Shown here: piece after piece, positions 7,776 to 14,926 of the stretch | How positions within the stretch are numbered: the stretch's first letter is position 1 | How the letters are laid out: the number at the start of each line of letters is the position of its first letter | From: DATCDE01 sp038252405 | Lineage (GTDB): Bacteria; Actinomycetota; Actinomycetes; Prado026 | Length of the DNA stretch: 64,000 bases | NCBI GenBank assembly: GCA_038252405.1 | Contig: JBBSAJ010000002.1 | Location: 87,201 to 151,200, forward strand | Direction of reading: 5' to 3' | Translations under genes and position numbers: made by a program | The notes under the pieces: generated by a model | Told to the model about the DNA's origin: nothing | What the model saw: only the letters and a program-made list of their open reading frames with translations | Databases searched by the model: none

Positions 7776-9004
7776 CCGGCGCTCCCGTCCGGTGCGGCCA
7801 CCGGCACCCGCAGCCGAACCTCGGTGCCCGACCCGGCCGAGCTGCGCACCTCGGCCCGGCCACCGGCCCGCTCGGTCCGCCCGATGACGCTCTGCCGCAC
7901 CCCGAGCCGGTCGGCCGGCACCCCGGCCAGGTCGAACCCGGGCCCACGGTCCCGCACGAAGATCTCCACCTGCCCGTCGGCCACCTCCGCGTAGACGGCC
8001 ACCGGGCCGTCCTCCCCGGCGTACTTCACCGCGTTCACCATGGCCTCCCTCGCCGCCAGCAGACACGCGCCGAGCCGCTCGTCGACCGGCGCGTCCCCCA
8101 CGACCACCACCTCGATCGGCACCCCGTGCAGCTCCTCGACCTCCGCTGCGGCCCGCTCGAGCGCGGGGCGCAGCGTGGTCGGGTCCTGGTCGGTGGGCGC
8201 GTACAGCCAGCGTCGCAGGGTGCGCTCCTCGGTGCGGGCCAGTCGGACGACGGTGCGCGGATCGGCGGCGTTGCGCTGGATCAGGGTGAGCGTCTGCAGC
8301 ACCGAGTCGTGCACGTGCGCGGCCAGCTCGGCCCGCTCCTGGCTGCGGATCCGCTCCAGCCGTTCGGCCCGCAGCTCGGTGACGATGTGCGCGACCCACG
8401 GCCCGGCGACCAGCGCCACCCCGGCCAGCACCAGCAGGGCAGCGGCCACGGCCTGGACGACGATCTGGTAGCCGCCGCCGGTGTCCACCACCGCGACCGC
8501 CCCGGCGACGACCAGGACGAGGCCCAGCAACACCCGCAGCCAGGCCCGCCCGCCCCCCGCGCTGACCCGCCAGCGGGCCCGCTGGGCATCGTCGGCCACC
8601 CGCCACAGCACCGCGACGCCGAGCCCGAGGACGACGATCGGGACGGCGAACCCGCCGGCCGGGGCCAGCCCGAGCTGCTGCAGCAGCAGCGCCAGCCCGA
8701 GGACGAGCGTGGCCAGACCGATCAACGGGACGGTCTGCTGGTCGGCCGGGGCCGGCTGGCCGACCGGTGCGTCGTCGACCGACTCGTCCTCCGGACACAG
8801 CGGGACCAGCGCCCAGAACGCCGCGTAGGCGACCACTCCGGCGCCGCCGGACAGCGACAGCAGCCCGAACCCCAGCATCACCAGCCAGGGGGCCACCCCG
8901 AGGTGCTCGGCCAGCCCGTGGGCCACCCCCGCGACCACCCGGTGCTCGGAGCGGTACAGCCGTGGACGCGTCGGCGCGGGCGGCGGCGCAGTCCCCTTGA
9001 TCAC
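7772..9004 (-). CDS. PspC-domain sensor histidine kinase (HisKA_3)
   Basis: A kinase of about 410 residues. A PspC domain at about residues 13-70 contains YRSEHRVVAGVAHGLAEHLG and is followed by several membrane helices up to about 200. HisKA_3 follows, with the phospho-acceptor His in LAAHVHDSVLQTL, and then HATPase_c with REAMVNAVKYA and DRGPGF. PspC proteins sense membrane damage, so this kinase probably reads envelope stress directly through its membrane domain. The start is uncertain: GTG at 9004 was chosen, but GTG at 9022 is also possible, and longer frames would run into the divergent gene. It is coupled to its regulator by a 4-base overlap. Confidence 0.85.
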   Translation of the reverse strand: MIKGTAPPPAPTRPRLYRSEHRVVAGVAHGLAEHLGVAPWLVMLGFGLLSLSGGAGVVAYAAFWALVPLCPEDESVDDAPVGQPAPADQQTVPLIGLATLVLGLALLLQQLGLAPAGGFAVPIVVLGLGVAVLWRVADDAQRARWRVSAGGGRAWLRVLLGLVLVVAGAVAVVDTGGGYQIVVQAVAAALLVLAGVALVAGPWVAHIVTELRAERLERIRSQERAELAAHVHDSVLQTLTLIQRNAADPRTVVRLARTEERTLRRWLYAPTDQDPTTLRPALERAAAEVEELHGVPIEVVVVGDAPVDERLGACLLAAREAMVNAVKYAGEDGPVAVYAEVADGQVEIFVRDRGPGFDLAGVPADRLGVRQSVIGRTERAGGRAEVRSSAGSGTEVRLRVPVAAPDGSAG

Positions 9005-9060
9005 CCGCCCATCGTTGCGCACCACTGCCCCGCGGGGAATCGGTGAGGCACCGGAGGCCG

Positions 9061-9095
9061 GCCGGGGTCCGACCAGGGTCGGCTCAGGGTCCGGC
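9061..9095 (+). promoter_or_regulatory. Three 11-bp tandem repeats before the PspC gene
   Basis: CGGGGTC, CAGGGTC and CAGGGTC begin at 9063, 9074 and 9085, an exact 11-bp period. The period and the CAGG core resemble the mprA operator, but the first copy has lost the TCA. The repeats sit just upstream of the expected -35 of the PspC gene. Binding by the MprA-like regulator is an inference. Confidence 0.4.
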
Positions 9096-9122
9096 CCGGA
9101 TCCCCTTCGCGCGACCGGGGCG

Positions 9123-9128
9123 GACGAT
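9123..9128 (+). promoter_or_regulatory. Predicted -10 hexamer (GACGAT), leaderless start
   Basis: GACGAT is followed by exactly six bases and then the ATG of the PspC gene, so transcription would begin at or next to the start codon. Confidence 0.35.
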
Positions 9129-9134
9129 CGAGGC

Positions 9135-10292
9135 ATGACCGAGCACACGCAGACGTACGCCACCGGCCCCGAGCAGACACCACCCGGGCCCCCTCTCCCA
9201 GGGGCGGTGCGTCCGGCACTGCGCCGCAGCCGCAGCGACCGCAAGGTCGCCGGCGTCGCGGGCGGGCTCGGCGCCTACTTGGGTGTCGACCCGGTGATCC
9301 TGCGGATCCTGTTCGTGGTGCTGGGCGTCTTCGGCGGGTCCGGCCTGCTGCTGTACCTGGCCGGCTGGCTGCTCATCCCCGAGGAGGGCACCCAGCACAG
9401 CGAGGTGCAGCGGTTCGTCGACCGCAACGGGACGGCAGCGCTGGTCATCCTGGGCGTCGTCCTGGCCATCGTGCTGATCGCCACCAGCGACGCTCTCGGC
9501 TGGTGGGGCTTCGGCTCCGGGCCGTGGCCGCTGCTCGTCATCGTCGGGATCGGGGTCGCCGTCTGGTACTCCGCCCGGCACAAGCCGAGCGGCCCGGCAG
9601 GGCCACCCCCGTCCGCGCCATCCCCGCGGGCCGAGCCCACCGAGCCGCTGATGCCGGCCCCGGCTGTGGTTTCCCGCCGACCGGCGTCCCCGCTGGGCCT
9701 GTTGACCCTGAGCGTGGCCGCGCTCACGGCTGGCGTGCTGGTCGCCCTCGACCTGGGCGACCTGATCAGCCTGCCGTCGATCGTGCTGTTCGCGGTGCTC
9801 ACGACCATCGTGGGTCTCGGCCTGGTCGTCGGCAGCGTCACCGGGCGGCCCCGCTGGCTGATCGTCCCCGGCGTGCTGCTGGCGCTGGTGACCGCCGCGG
9901 TGGCCGCGACGCCGACCTACGCCAGCGGGCAGACCGGCAACACGGTGTGGGCGCCGACCTCGGCGAGCAGCATCGCCAGCCCGTACGAGTGGGGCGCCGG
10001 TGACGTGACCCTCGACCTCAGCGCGGTGTCACCCACGACCCGGACGCCGGTCCGGGCCGGCCTGGGCGCCGGCACGCTCACCGTGGTGCTGCCGCCGACC
10101 GCCCGGGCCGAGGTCACCGGCTCGGTCGGGATCGGGACGATCACGATGCCGGACGGCAGCGTCTCGAGCGGGTTCGGAAGGGACGTCCGGGAGACCCTGG
10201 TCGGTCCCAGCGGCTCGAGTGGCGGCGGCACGCTGCTGCTCGAGCTCAACGTCGGAGTCGGAGAGCTGAGGGTGCGCCATGCCACGTCATGA
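9135..10292 (+). CDS. PspC domain membrane protein with C-terminal toastrack-like domain
   Basis: A 385-residue membrane protein. The PspC domain lies at about residues 28-88 (RSRSDRKVAGVAGGLGAYLG). More helices follow (about 100-150), then a proline-rich linker, three helices (about 190-260) and a beta-rich C-terminus (about 285-380). The C-terminus has the Gly/Val-rich repeats of the LiaF/DUF4097-type toastrack fold. PspC plus toastrack proteins beside LiaRS-like two-component systems are a known envelope-stress arrangement. It is divergent from its presumed regulators and overlaps the next small gene by 14 bases. Confidence 0.85.
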   Translation: MTEHTQTYATGPEQTPPGPPLPGAVRPALRRSRSDRKVAGVAGGLGAYLGVDPVILRILFVVLGVFGGSGLLLYLAGWLLIPEEGTQHSEVQRFVDRNGTAALVILGVVLAIVLIATSDALGWWGFGSGPWPLLVIVGIGVAVWYSARHKPSGPAGPPPSAPSPRAEPTEPLMPAPAVVSRRPASPLGLLTLSVAALTAGVLVALDLGDLISLPSIVLFAVLTTIVGLGLVVGSVTGRPRWLIVPGVLLALVTAAVAATPTYASGQTGNTVWAPTSASSIASPYEWGAGDVTLDLSAVSPTTRTPVRAGLGAGTLTVVLPPTARAEVTGSVGIGTITMPDGSVSSGFGRDVRETLVGPSGSSGGGTLLLELNVGVGELRVRHATS

Positions 10293-10503
10293 GCTGGACC
10301 TCACGTCCCTAGTGGCAGGCTTGGTCCTCATCGGCGTGGCCGCCGCCTACCTGGTGGGCCACGTGACCGACGTCCGGGTCGACGGCAGCTGGGTGGCCCC
10401 GCTGGCCCTCATCGGCCTGGGCCTGGCCGGCCTGGCCGGCGGCGTCAGCCGGGTCCGTCGCGGCGGCTCGGACGGGCAGCCGCCCGAGCAGCGGCCGGAG
10501 TAG
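10279..10503 (+). CDS. Small two-helix membrane protein
   Basis: A 74-residue protein with two hydrophobic segments at about residues 9-27 and 38-55 and a charged, Pro-rich tail. It overlaps the end of the PspC gene by 14 bases in another frame, so it is probably co-translated with it. Small membrane partners are common beside PspC/toastrack genes. No motif identifies a specific function. Confidence 0.7.
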   Translation: MPRHELDLTSLVAGLVLIGVAAAYLVGHVTDVRVDGSWVAPLALIGLGLAGLAGGVSRVRRGGSDGQPPEQRPE

Positions 10504-10546
10504 GGGGGGCATACCAGGCAAAGGCGACGATTCGCCGGGAGCCCGG

Positions 10547-10552
10547 TACGGT
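10547..10552 (+). promoter_or_regulatory. Predicted -10 hexamer (TACGGT), leaderless start
   Basis: TACGGT is followed by six bases and then the GTG of the wall-binding protein. No Shine-Dalgarno is seen, so a leaderless transcript is likely. Confidence 0.45.
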
Positions 10553-10558
10553 GGGCCG

Positions 10559-12616
10559 GTGGTCGTGACCAGCCGGATCCCTGTGCCCACCCTCCGCCGG
10601 ACCCGCGCCGCGCTGGTGTCCCTGACCCTCGGGCTGGCCGTGCTGGCCGGGCTGCTGGTGGCCCCGAGCCCGGCGGCCCTGGCCGACACCCCGACCGCCT
10701 ACGGCTACGACATCTCCTGGCCGCAGTGCCCGGTCGGCACCGGGAACGGCCTGGGCAACCCGATGCCGCCATCGACCGCCGGCTTCCTCATCATCGGCCT
10801 CACCTCGGGCCTGCCGTTCACGCGCAACCCCTGCCTCACCGACCAGGTCCGCTTCGCCCTGTCCAACAAGATCCCCCGCGCCGCCTATGCGATGGCGGCC
10901 TATCCGACGGCCGCGCAGATCACGACCTACGGCAGTGGCGGGCCGGCCGCCTCGACCACCCTGGCCGGCAAGCTGTTCAACGCTGGCTACGCGATGGCCC
11001 GCTACGACCTGCAGACGCTGGCCGGCGTCGGGCTGTCCGTGCCGTTCGTCTGGATCGATGTCGAGTCCCGTTCGTTGCAGCCCTGGCCGACCGGCACGAC
11101 GACGGCCACCGCGAACAACCGGGCCGTGCTGTCCGGGTACGCCAAGGGCTTCCAGGACGCCAAGCTGAGGACCGGCTGGTACTCCTATCGGACCGGCTGG
11201 GCCACGATCACCGGCAGCTGGCAGGACGGCGCCCCCATGTGGAAGGCCGGCGACTACACGGGGACCGGGTTCGCCGGCGCGCTGTCCATCTGCTCCACGC
11301 CGTCGCTCAACGGTGGCCCGATCTGGATCGGCCAGCGGGTCTACAACAACATGGACCTCGACGCGACCTGCCTGCCGCTGCCGTCGATGGTCACCATCTT
11401 CGACGGCGCGGTCCCACCGTCGGTGTCGCCCGTGGTGCCAGGAGCAGCCGCCGTCACGCCGGGCACGGCGGTCGCCTTCACGACCACGCTGGGGACGTCG
11501 CAGATCTGGGACGCCGCCCTCACCGACGTCTGCAGCGGCACCCAGCTGGCCACCTTCACCGGCATCGCCAAGGGGCCGATCACCATCACCTGGAACGGCC
11601 TGGACGCCGACGGCGCGACCGCCCCGCCGGGGCTGTACCGGTTGACCGTCACCAGCTCAGGGATCACCCGCAACGGCGTGGTCGAGCTGAGCACGCCGGG
11701 CACCACCGTCCTCACCGGGTGCGGCCTGACCCGCACCTACGGCACCGACCGGTACGCGACCAGCGTCGCCATCGGCCGGACGGCAGCGCCGACGTCCCAG
11801 ACCCTCGTCATCGCCCCCGGCGAGCAGGCCCACCTGGTCGACGGCCTGGTCGCTGCGCCGCTCTCGAAGGCGCTCGGCGCCCCGCTGCTGCTCAGCGGGT
11901 CCGCGACGCTGCCCGCGTCCGTGCGCGCGGACATCACCGCCCGTGGCGCGACGACTGCCTACCTGGTCGGCGGGACGGCATCGCTGTCGGCCGCCGTCGC
12001 GACTGAGCTGACCAAGACGCTCGGCGTGACCACCGTCGTGCGGGTGGCCGGTGCGGACCGGTACGCGACCAGCGTCGCCGTGACCGCGGCGATGGCCAAG
12101 GCCGGCGCGGTCTCCGACGGGGTGGCCTGGGTGGCCTCCGGTGCCGACGCCAACCTGGTCGACGCGCTGGCTGCGGGCGGCCCCGCGGCGGCCGCCGGCG
12201 AGCCGATCCTGCTGACCGGGTCGACCGCCCTGCCCGCGTCCGTGCGGACGGCGCTGAAGACCTACTCGATCACCGCCACGAAGGTGCTCGGCGGGACGGC
12301 CGCAGTCTCCGCGGCCGTGCTGGCCCAGCTGCCGTCGCCCGTACGGCTGGCCGGCGCGGACCGGTACGCCACGGCCGTGGCCGTCGCGCAGCAGGCCGGC
12401 ACCACCAGCGCAGCGGTGCTGGCCAACGGCCTCGGCGCGAACCTGGTGGACGCCCTGCCCGGCGGGACACTCGGGCTGCCGACGGTCCTCTCGGCCGGGT
12501 CGACGCTGCCGGCGGCCACGTCGACCTGGCTGCTGTCGGCGAAGCCGGCCACCACGACGGTGCTGGGCGGGCCGGCCGTGGTGCCACCCGCGCTGTTGGC
12601 CCTGATCGCCTCCTGA
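10559..12616 (+). CDS. Secreted GH25-like protein with three cell-wall-binding (CWB2) repeats
   Basis: A 685-residue exported protein. A Sec-type signal peptide of about 43 residues ends near ALADTP. A GH25-like TIM-barrel region (about 47-270) follows, starting with GYDISWPQC and containing the acidic WIDVES strand where GH25 lysozymes keep a catalytic Asp-x-Glu. A small beta domain spans about 285-390. Then come three CWB2 (PF04122-type) repeats of about 90 residues, each opening with (G)ADRYATSVA-like motifs. The likely role is wall-attached muramidase or a wall-binding protein; activity is unproven. The start is GTG, with a second GTG two codons later, and a TACGGT -10 box suggests a leaderless mRNA. 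Confidence 0.82.
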   Translation: MVVTSRIPVPTLRRTRAALVSLTLGLAVLAGLLVAPSPAALADTPTAYGYDISWPQCPVGTGNGLGNPMPPSTAGFLIIGLTSGLPFTRNPCLTDQVRFALSNKIPRAAYAMAAYPTAAQITTYGSGGPAASTTLAGKLFNAGYAMARYDLQTLAGVGLSVPFVWIDVESRSLQPWPTGTTTATANNRAVLSGYAKGFQDAKLRTGWYSYRTGWATITGSWQDGAPMWKAGDYTGTGFAGALSICSTPSLNGGPIWIGQRVYNNMDLDATCLPLPSMVTIFDGAVPPSVSPVVPGAAAVTPGTAVAFTTTLGTSQIWDAALTDVCSGTQLATFTGIAKGPITITWNGLDADGATAPPGLYRLTVTSSGITRNGVVELSTPGTTVLTGCGLTRTYGTDRYATSVAIGRTAAPTSQTLVIAPGEQAHLVDGLVAAPLSKALGAPLLLSGSATLPASVRADITARGATTAYLVGGTASLSAAVATELTKTLGVTTVVRVAGADRYATSVAVTAAMAKAGAVSDGVAWVASGADANLVDALAAGGPAAAAGEPILLTGSTALPASVRTALKTYSITATKVLGGTAAVSAAVLAQLPSPVRLAGADRYATAVAVAQQAGTTSAAVLANGLGANLVDALPGGTLGLPTVLSAGSTLPAATSTWLLSAKPATTTVLGGPAVVPPALLALIAS

Positions 12617-12641
12617 CCCACCCACGGGGGCCCTGCGCGGG

Positions 12642-12685
12642 TCTCAGCGAAGTCCTAACCGGCTCTCATTCGGCCTTCATGTTCA
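12642..12685 (+). promoter_or_regulatory. Four in-phase 11-bp repeats before the ferric-reductase pair
   Basis: The octamers CTCAGCGA, CCTAACCG, CTCATTCG and TTCATGTT are each separated by three bases. Period and core match the sites before mprA and pepD. The last repeat overlaps the position expected for -35 if GATCCT at 12697 is the -10, as in class II activation by OmpR-family regulators. Confidence 0.6.
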
Positions 12686-12724
12686 GGCCCGAGGGTGATC
12701 CTCTCGCAGTGGGAGGAGAGCACC

Positions 12725-13036
12725 GTGACCACCAGGGCAACCGCCAGCGCGACAGCGCACGCGTCGGTGCGCGACGAGGGGCTCTCCCGGCTCACCAAGC
12801 TGACCGTCGGGGCCGGGCTCGCGGCCGCGCTCGGCAGCGGGGTGGTCGCCGTGGCCGTGTCCGGCAGCTCGGCGTCGACCACCCCCGTCGCCAACACGAC
12901 CACCACCTCGACCGTGACCAACCCCGATGACGGCTCGCTGAGCAGCCAGGACAACCAGGCGCTGCAGGCCCCGCAGGCGCCGCCGGGCTACCAGGCCCAG
13001 CCGCAGATGCCGTCCGCCTCCTCCGGCGGCTCCTGA
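12725..13036 (+). CDS. Small membrane-anchored secreted protein
   Basis: A 103-residue protein starting with GTG, four bases after a GGAGGAGAG ribosome-binding site. It has a basic N-terminus, one hydrophobic segment at about residues 29-50, then an exported Thr/Ser- and Pro/Gln-rich disordered tail ending in PSASSGGS. Two bases separate it from the ferric-reductase-like gene, so the two form an operon. It may be a small partner of that protein. No known family is recognised. The promoter carries the four-repeat operator described separately. Confidence 0.75.
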   Translation: MTTRATASATAHASVRDEGLSRLTKLTVGAGLAAALGSGVVAVAVSGSSASTTPVANTTTTSTVTNPDDGSLSSQDNQALQAPQAPPGYQAQPQMPSASSGGS

Positions 13037-13038
13037 CC

Positions 13039-14142
13039 GTGCCCGCTCCGCAGATCACCGCCACGGGCAGCGCCCTGTGGTACCTCAACCGGGGTACCGG
13101 CGTGGTCGCGCTCATCCTGCTCACCCTCGTGGTGCTGCTGGGCATCCTGGGGACCACCCGCGTCCCGGTCCCCGGGCTGCAGCGGTTCGTCGTGGCCGGC
13201 CTGCACCGCAACCTGTCGCTGGTCACCCTCGGCCTGCTCGCCGCGCACATCACGGCCGCCGTGCTCGACCCGTACGCCCCGATCCGGCTGGTGGATGCGT
13301 TCCTTCCCTTCGCCTCCTCCTACCGGCCACTGTGGCTCGGGCTCGGCGCCGTTGCGCTCGACCTGCTGCTGGCCATCGTGGTCACCAGCCTGCTGCGCAC
13401 CAGGATCGGGCTGAACCGTTGGCGCACGATCCACTGGGCCACCTATGCGGCCTGGCCGGTGGCCCTGCTGCACGGCATGGGCACCGGCACCGACGCGGGC
13501 CGCACCTGGATGCTCGCGCTGACCTTCGCCTGCGTGGCGGCCGTGGTGATCGGCGCGCTGTACCGGATCGGCCAGGCGTCCACCACGCCGCTGCGGCAGC
13601 TGGGCACCCACGCCCTGGTGATCGCCTCGCCGCTCGCCTTCGGGGCCTGGCTGGTCATCGGCCCACTCGCCCCGCACTGGGCCGCCCGGGCCGGGACCCC
13701 CACCCAGCTGCTCGCCTCCTCACGTACGGCCGCGGCGGCGGCCGCAGCCGGCTCGGGACAGGCGTCCGCGCCCGCCTCGACCGCCGTGCCCAAGGGAAGC
13801 GGCGCGATCAGCGGCGGGGTGCGCGTGGGTGGGGGCGGAGAGGACGGCGGCGGCTCCCAGGTGACCGTCGTCCTCGACGGGCAGCTGAGCAGCGGGCTGA
13901 CCGGGCGGCTGCGCATCGTGCTCCGCGGCCAGGCGCTGGCCTCCGGCGGGGTGGCGCTGTCGACCGGCTCGGTGACCCTGAGCGGTGCCGGAGCACAGGT
14001 CTACTCGGGACAGGTCACCACCCTCAACGGCAACCAGATCGGCGCCACCCTGAGCGGCCCCTCGGGCGCGATCCAGATGTCGACGAACGTGAGCATCGAC
14101 AGCTCCGGCCGAGCCTTCACCGGACAGGTGTCGCTCACCTGA
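13039..14142 (+). CDS. Ferric reductase-like transmembrane haem protein with extracellular beta domain
   Basis: A 367-residue membrane protein with about six helices in residues 10-220. Paired histidines of the ferric-reductase-like domain are visible: H in GLHRNLS and LAAHITA on one helix, H in TIHWATY and LLHGMG on a later one, consistent with two b-type haems. No FAD or NADPH domain is present. The C-terminal 130 residues are an Ala/Gly-rich linker plus a beta-rich segment, probably outside the membrane. It probably moves electrons across the membrane, by analogy with YedZ/MsrQ-type proteins; donor and acceptor are unknown. The start is GTG, two bases after the preceding gene. Confidence 0.8.
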   Translation: MPAPQITATGSALWYLNRGTGVVALILLTLVVLLGILGTTRVPVPGLQRFVVAGLHRNLSLVTLGLLAAHITAAVLDPYAPIRLVDAFLPFASSYRPLWLGLGAVALDLLLAIVVTSLLRTRIGLNRWRTIHWATYAAWPVALLHGMGTGTDAGRTWMLALTFACVAAVVIGALYRIGQASTTPLRQLGTHALVIASPLAFGAWLVIGPLAPHWAARAGTPTQLLASSRTAAAAAAAGSGQASAPASTAVPKGSGAISGGVRVGGGGEDGGGSQVTVVLDGQLSSGLTGRLRIVLRGQALASGGVALSTGSVTLSGAGAQVYSGQVTTLNGNQIGATLSGPSGAIQMSTNVSIDSSGRAFTGQVSLT

Positions 14143-14153
14143 GCAGCCGCGGC

Positions 14154-14159
14154 TACGGT
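14154..14159 (+). promoter_or_regulatory. Predicted -10 hexamer (TACGGT), leaderless start
   Basis: TACGGT is followed by six bases and the ATG of the DUF2277 gene, the same spacing and sequence as before the gene at 10559. Confidence 0.45.
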
Positions 14160-14165
14160 CGGCCC

Positions 14166-14372
14166 ATGTGCCGCAGCATCAAGACCCTGCGTGAGCCGTA
14201 CACCGAACAGGTCAACGAGGCCGACGTCCGCGCCGCCGCGCTGCAGTACGTGCGCAAGGTCAGCGGGTTCCGCACGCCGGCCGCGCACAACGCGGTGGCG
14301 TTCGACCGGGCGGTCGACGCCGTGGCCGTGGCCACGGCCGAGCTGCTCGACCGCCTCGAGGTGCGGCGGTAG
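14166..14372 (+). CDS. DUF2277 family protein
   Basis: A 68-residue soluble protein beginning MCRSIKTL and containing AALQYVRKVSG, the hallmark of DUF2277, a small family common in actinobacteria with no established function. The single Cys at position 2 and the conserved basic N-terminus are intact. The length is normal for the family. It starts after its own -10-like box and so may be transcribed alone and leaderless. Confidence 0.85.
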   Translation: MCRSIKTLREPYTEQVNEADVRAAALQYVRKVSGFRTPAAHNAVAFDRAVDAVAVATAELLDRLEVRR

Positions 14373-14375
14373 CGC

Positions 14376-14879
14376 TCAGCAGACCTCGTGCAGCCGGCCG
14401 TTGGCGAGGTCGTAGATGAACCCGCCCACGGCCACGTTCCCCAGGTAGGGCCAGGACCGCACCCGCTGGACGTCCGAGCGCAGCGCGGCCTCCTGGTCGT
14501 CGGTGGTGAGGAACGAGATGCTGCGGGTGTCCGGGCCCCCGGCCGCGCTGATCGCCGCGTGCACGTCGTCCTCGGTGCCGCCGGCCATCCGGCAGTTGGT
14601 GTGCGCGACGACCATGACCCGGTCCACACCGAGCAGGTGGGACGCGAGGACCAGCGTGCGCAGCACGTCGTCGGTCACCCGCGCACCGGCGTTGCGCAGG
14701 ATCTTCGCGTCCCCGGGCTCCAGACCGAGCATGCCGAGCGGGTCAAGTCGAGAGTCCATGCAGGTGAGCACACCCAGCCCCTTGGCCGCGCGGGCCTCCA
14801 GCCCGGCCAGTCGGTACCGCGCCGCGTAGGCCTGGTTCGCCGCCAGCACGTCGGCGAAGGCGTCAGTGTTCAGCACCAT
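14376..14879 (-). CDS. Beta-class carbonic anhydrase
   Basis: A 167-residue zinc enzyme that interconverts CO2 and bicarbonate. The zinc ligands are C40 (in CMDSR, with the D42-R44 dyad), H93 and C96 (in AHTNC). The length and sequence pattern match the short actinobacterial type such as M. tuberculosis Rv1284. It is convergent with DUF2277 and divergent from the nucleotide-sugar dehydrogenase. A TAGGCT -10-like box lies eight to nine bases before the ATG. A longer upstream frame exists but would overlap the divergent gene. Confidence 0.92.
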   Translation of the reverse strand: MVLNTDAFADVLAANQAYAARYRLAGLEARAAKGLGVLTCMDSRLDPLGMLGLEPGDAKILRNAGARVTDDVLRTLVLASHLLGVDRVMVVAHTNCRMAGGTEDDVHAAISAAGGPDTRSISFLTTDDQEAALRSDVQRVRSWPYLGNVAVGGFIYDLANGRLHEVC

Positions 14880-14914
14880 GGCCAGCAGCCTAGGCCGACC
14901 CCACCTGAGGTCTC

Positions 14915-14920
14915 TAGACT
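14915..14920 (+). promoter_or_regulatory. Predicted -10 hexamer (TAGACT), leaderless start
   Basis: TAGACT followed by six C residues and then the ATG of the nucleotide-sugar dehydrogenase. No Shine-Dalgarno is present. Confidence 0.45.
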
Positions 14921-14926
14921 CCCCCC

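Noticed and set aside
7125..8798. Apparent fusion of the LuxR-type regulator with a long upstream region
   Set aside because: The extra 340 codons are a shadow of the kinase in another frame; the regulator has its own ATG overlapping the kinase stop.
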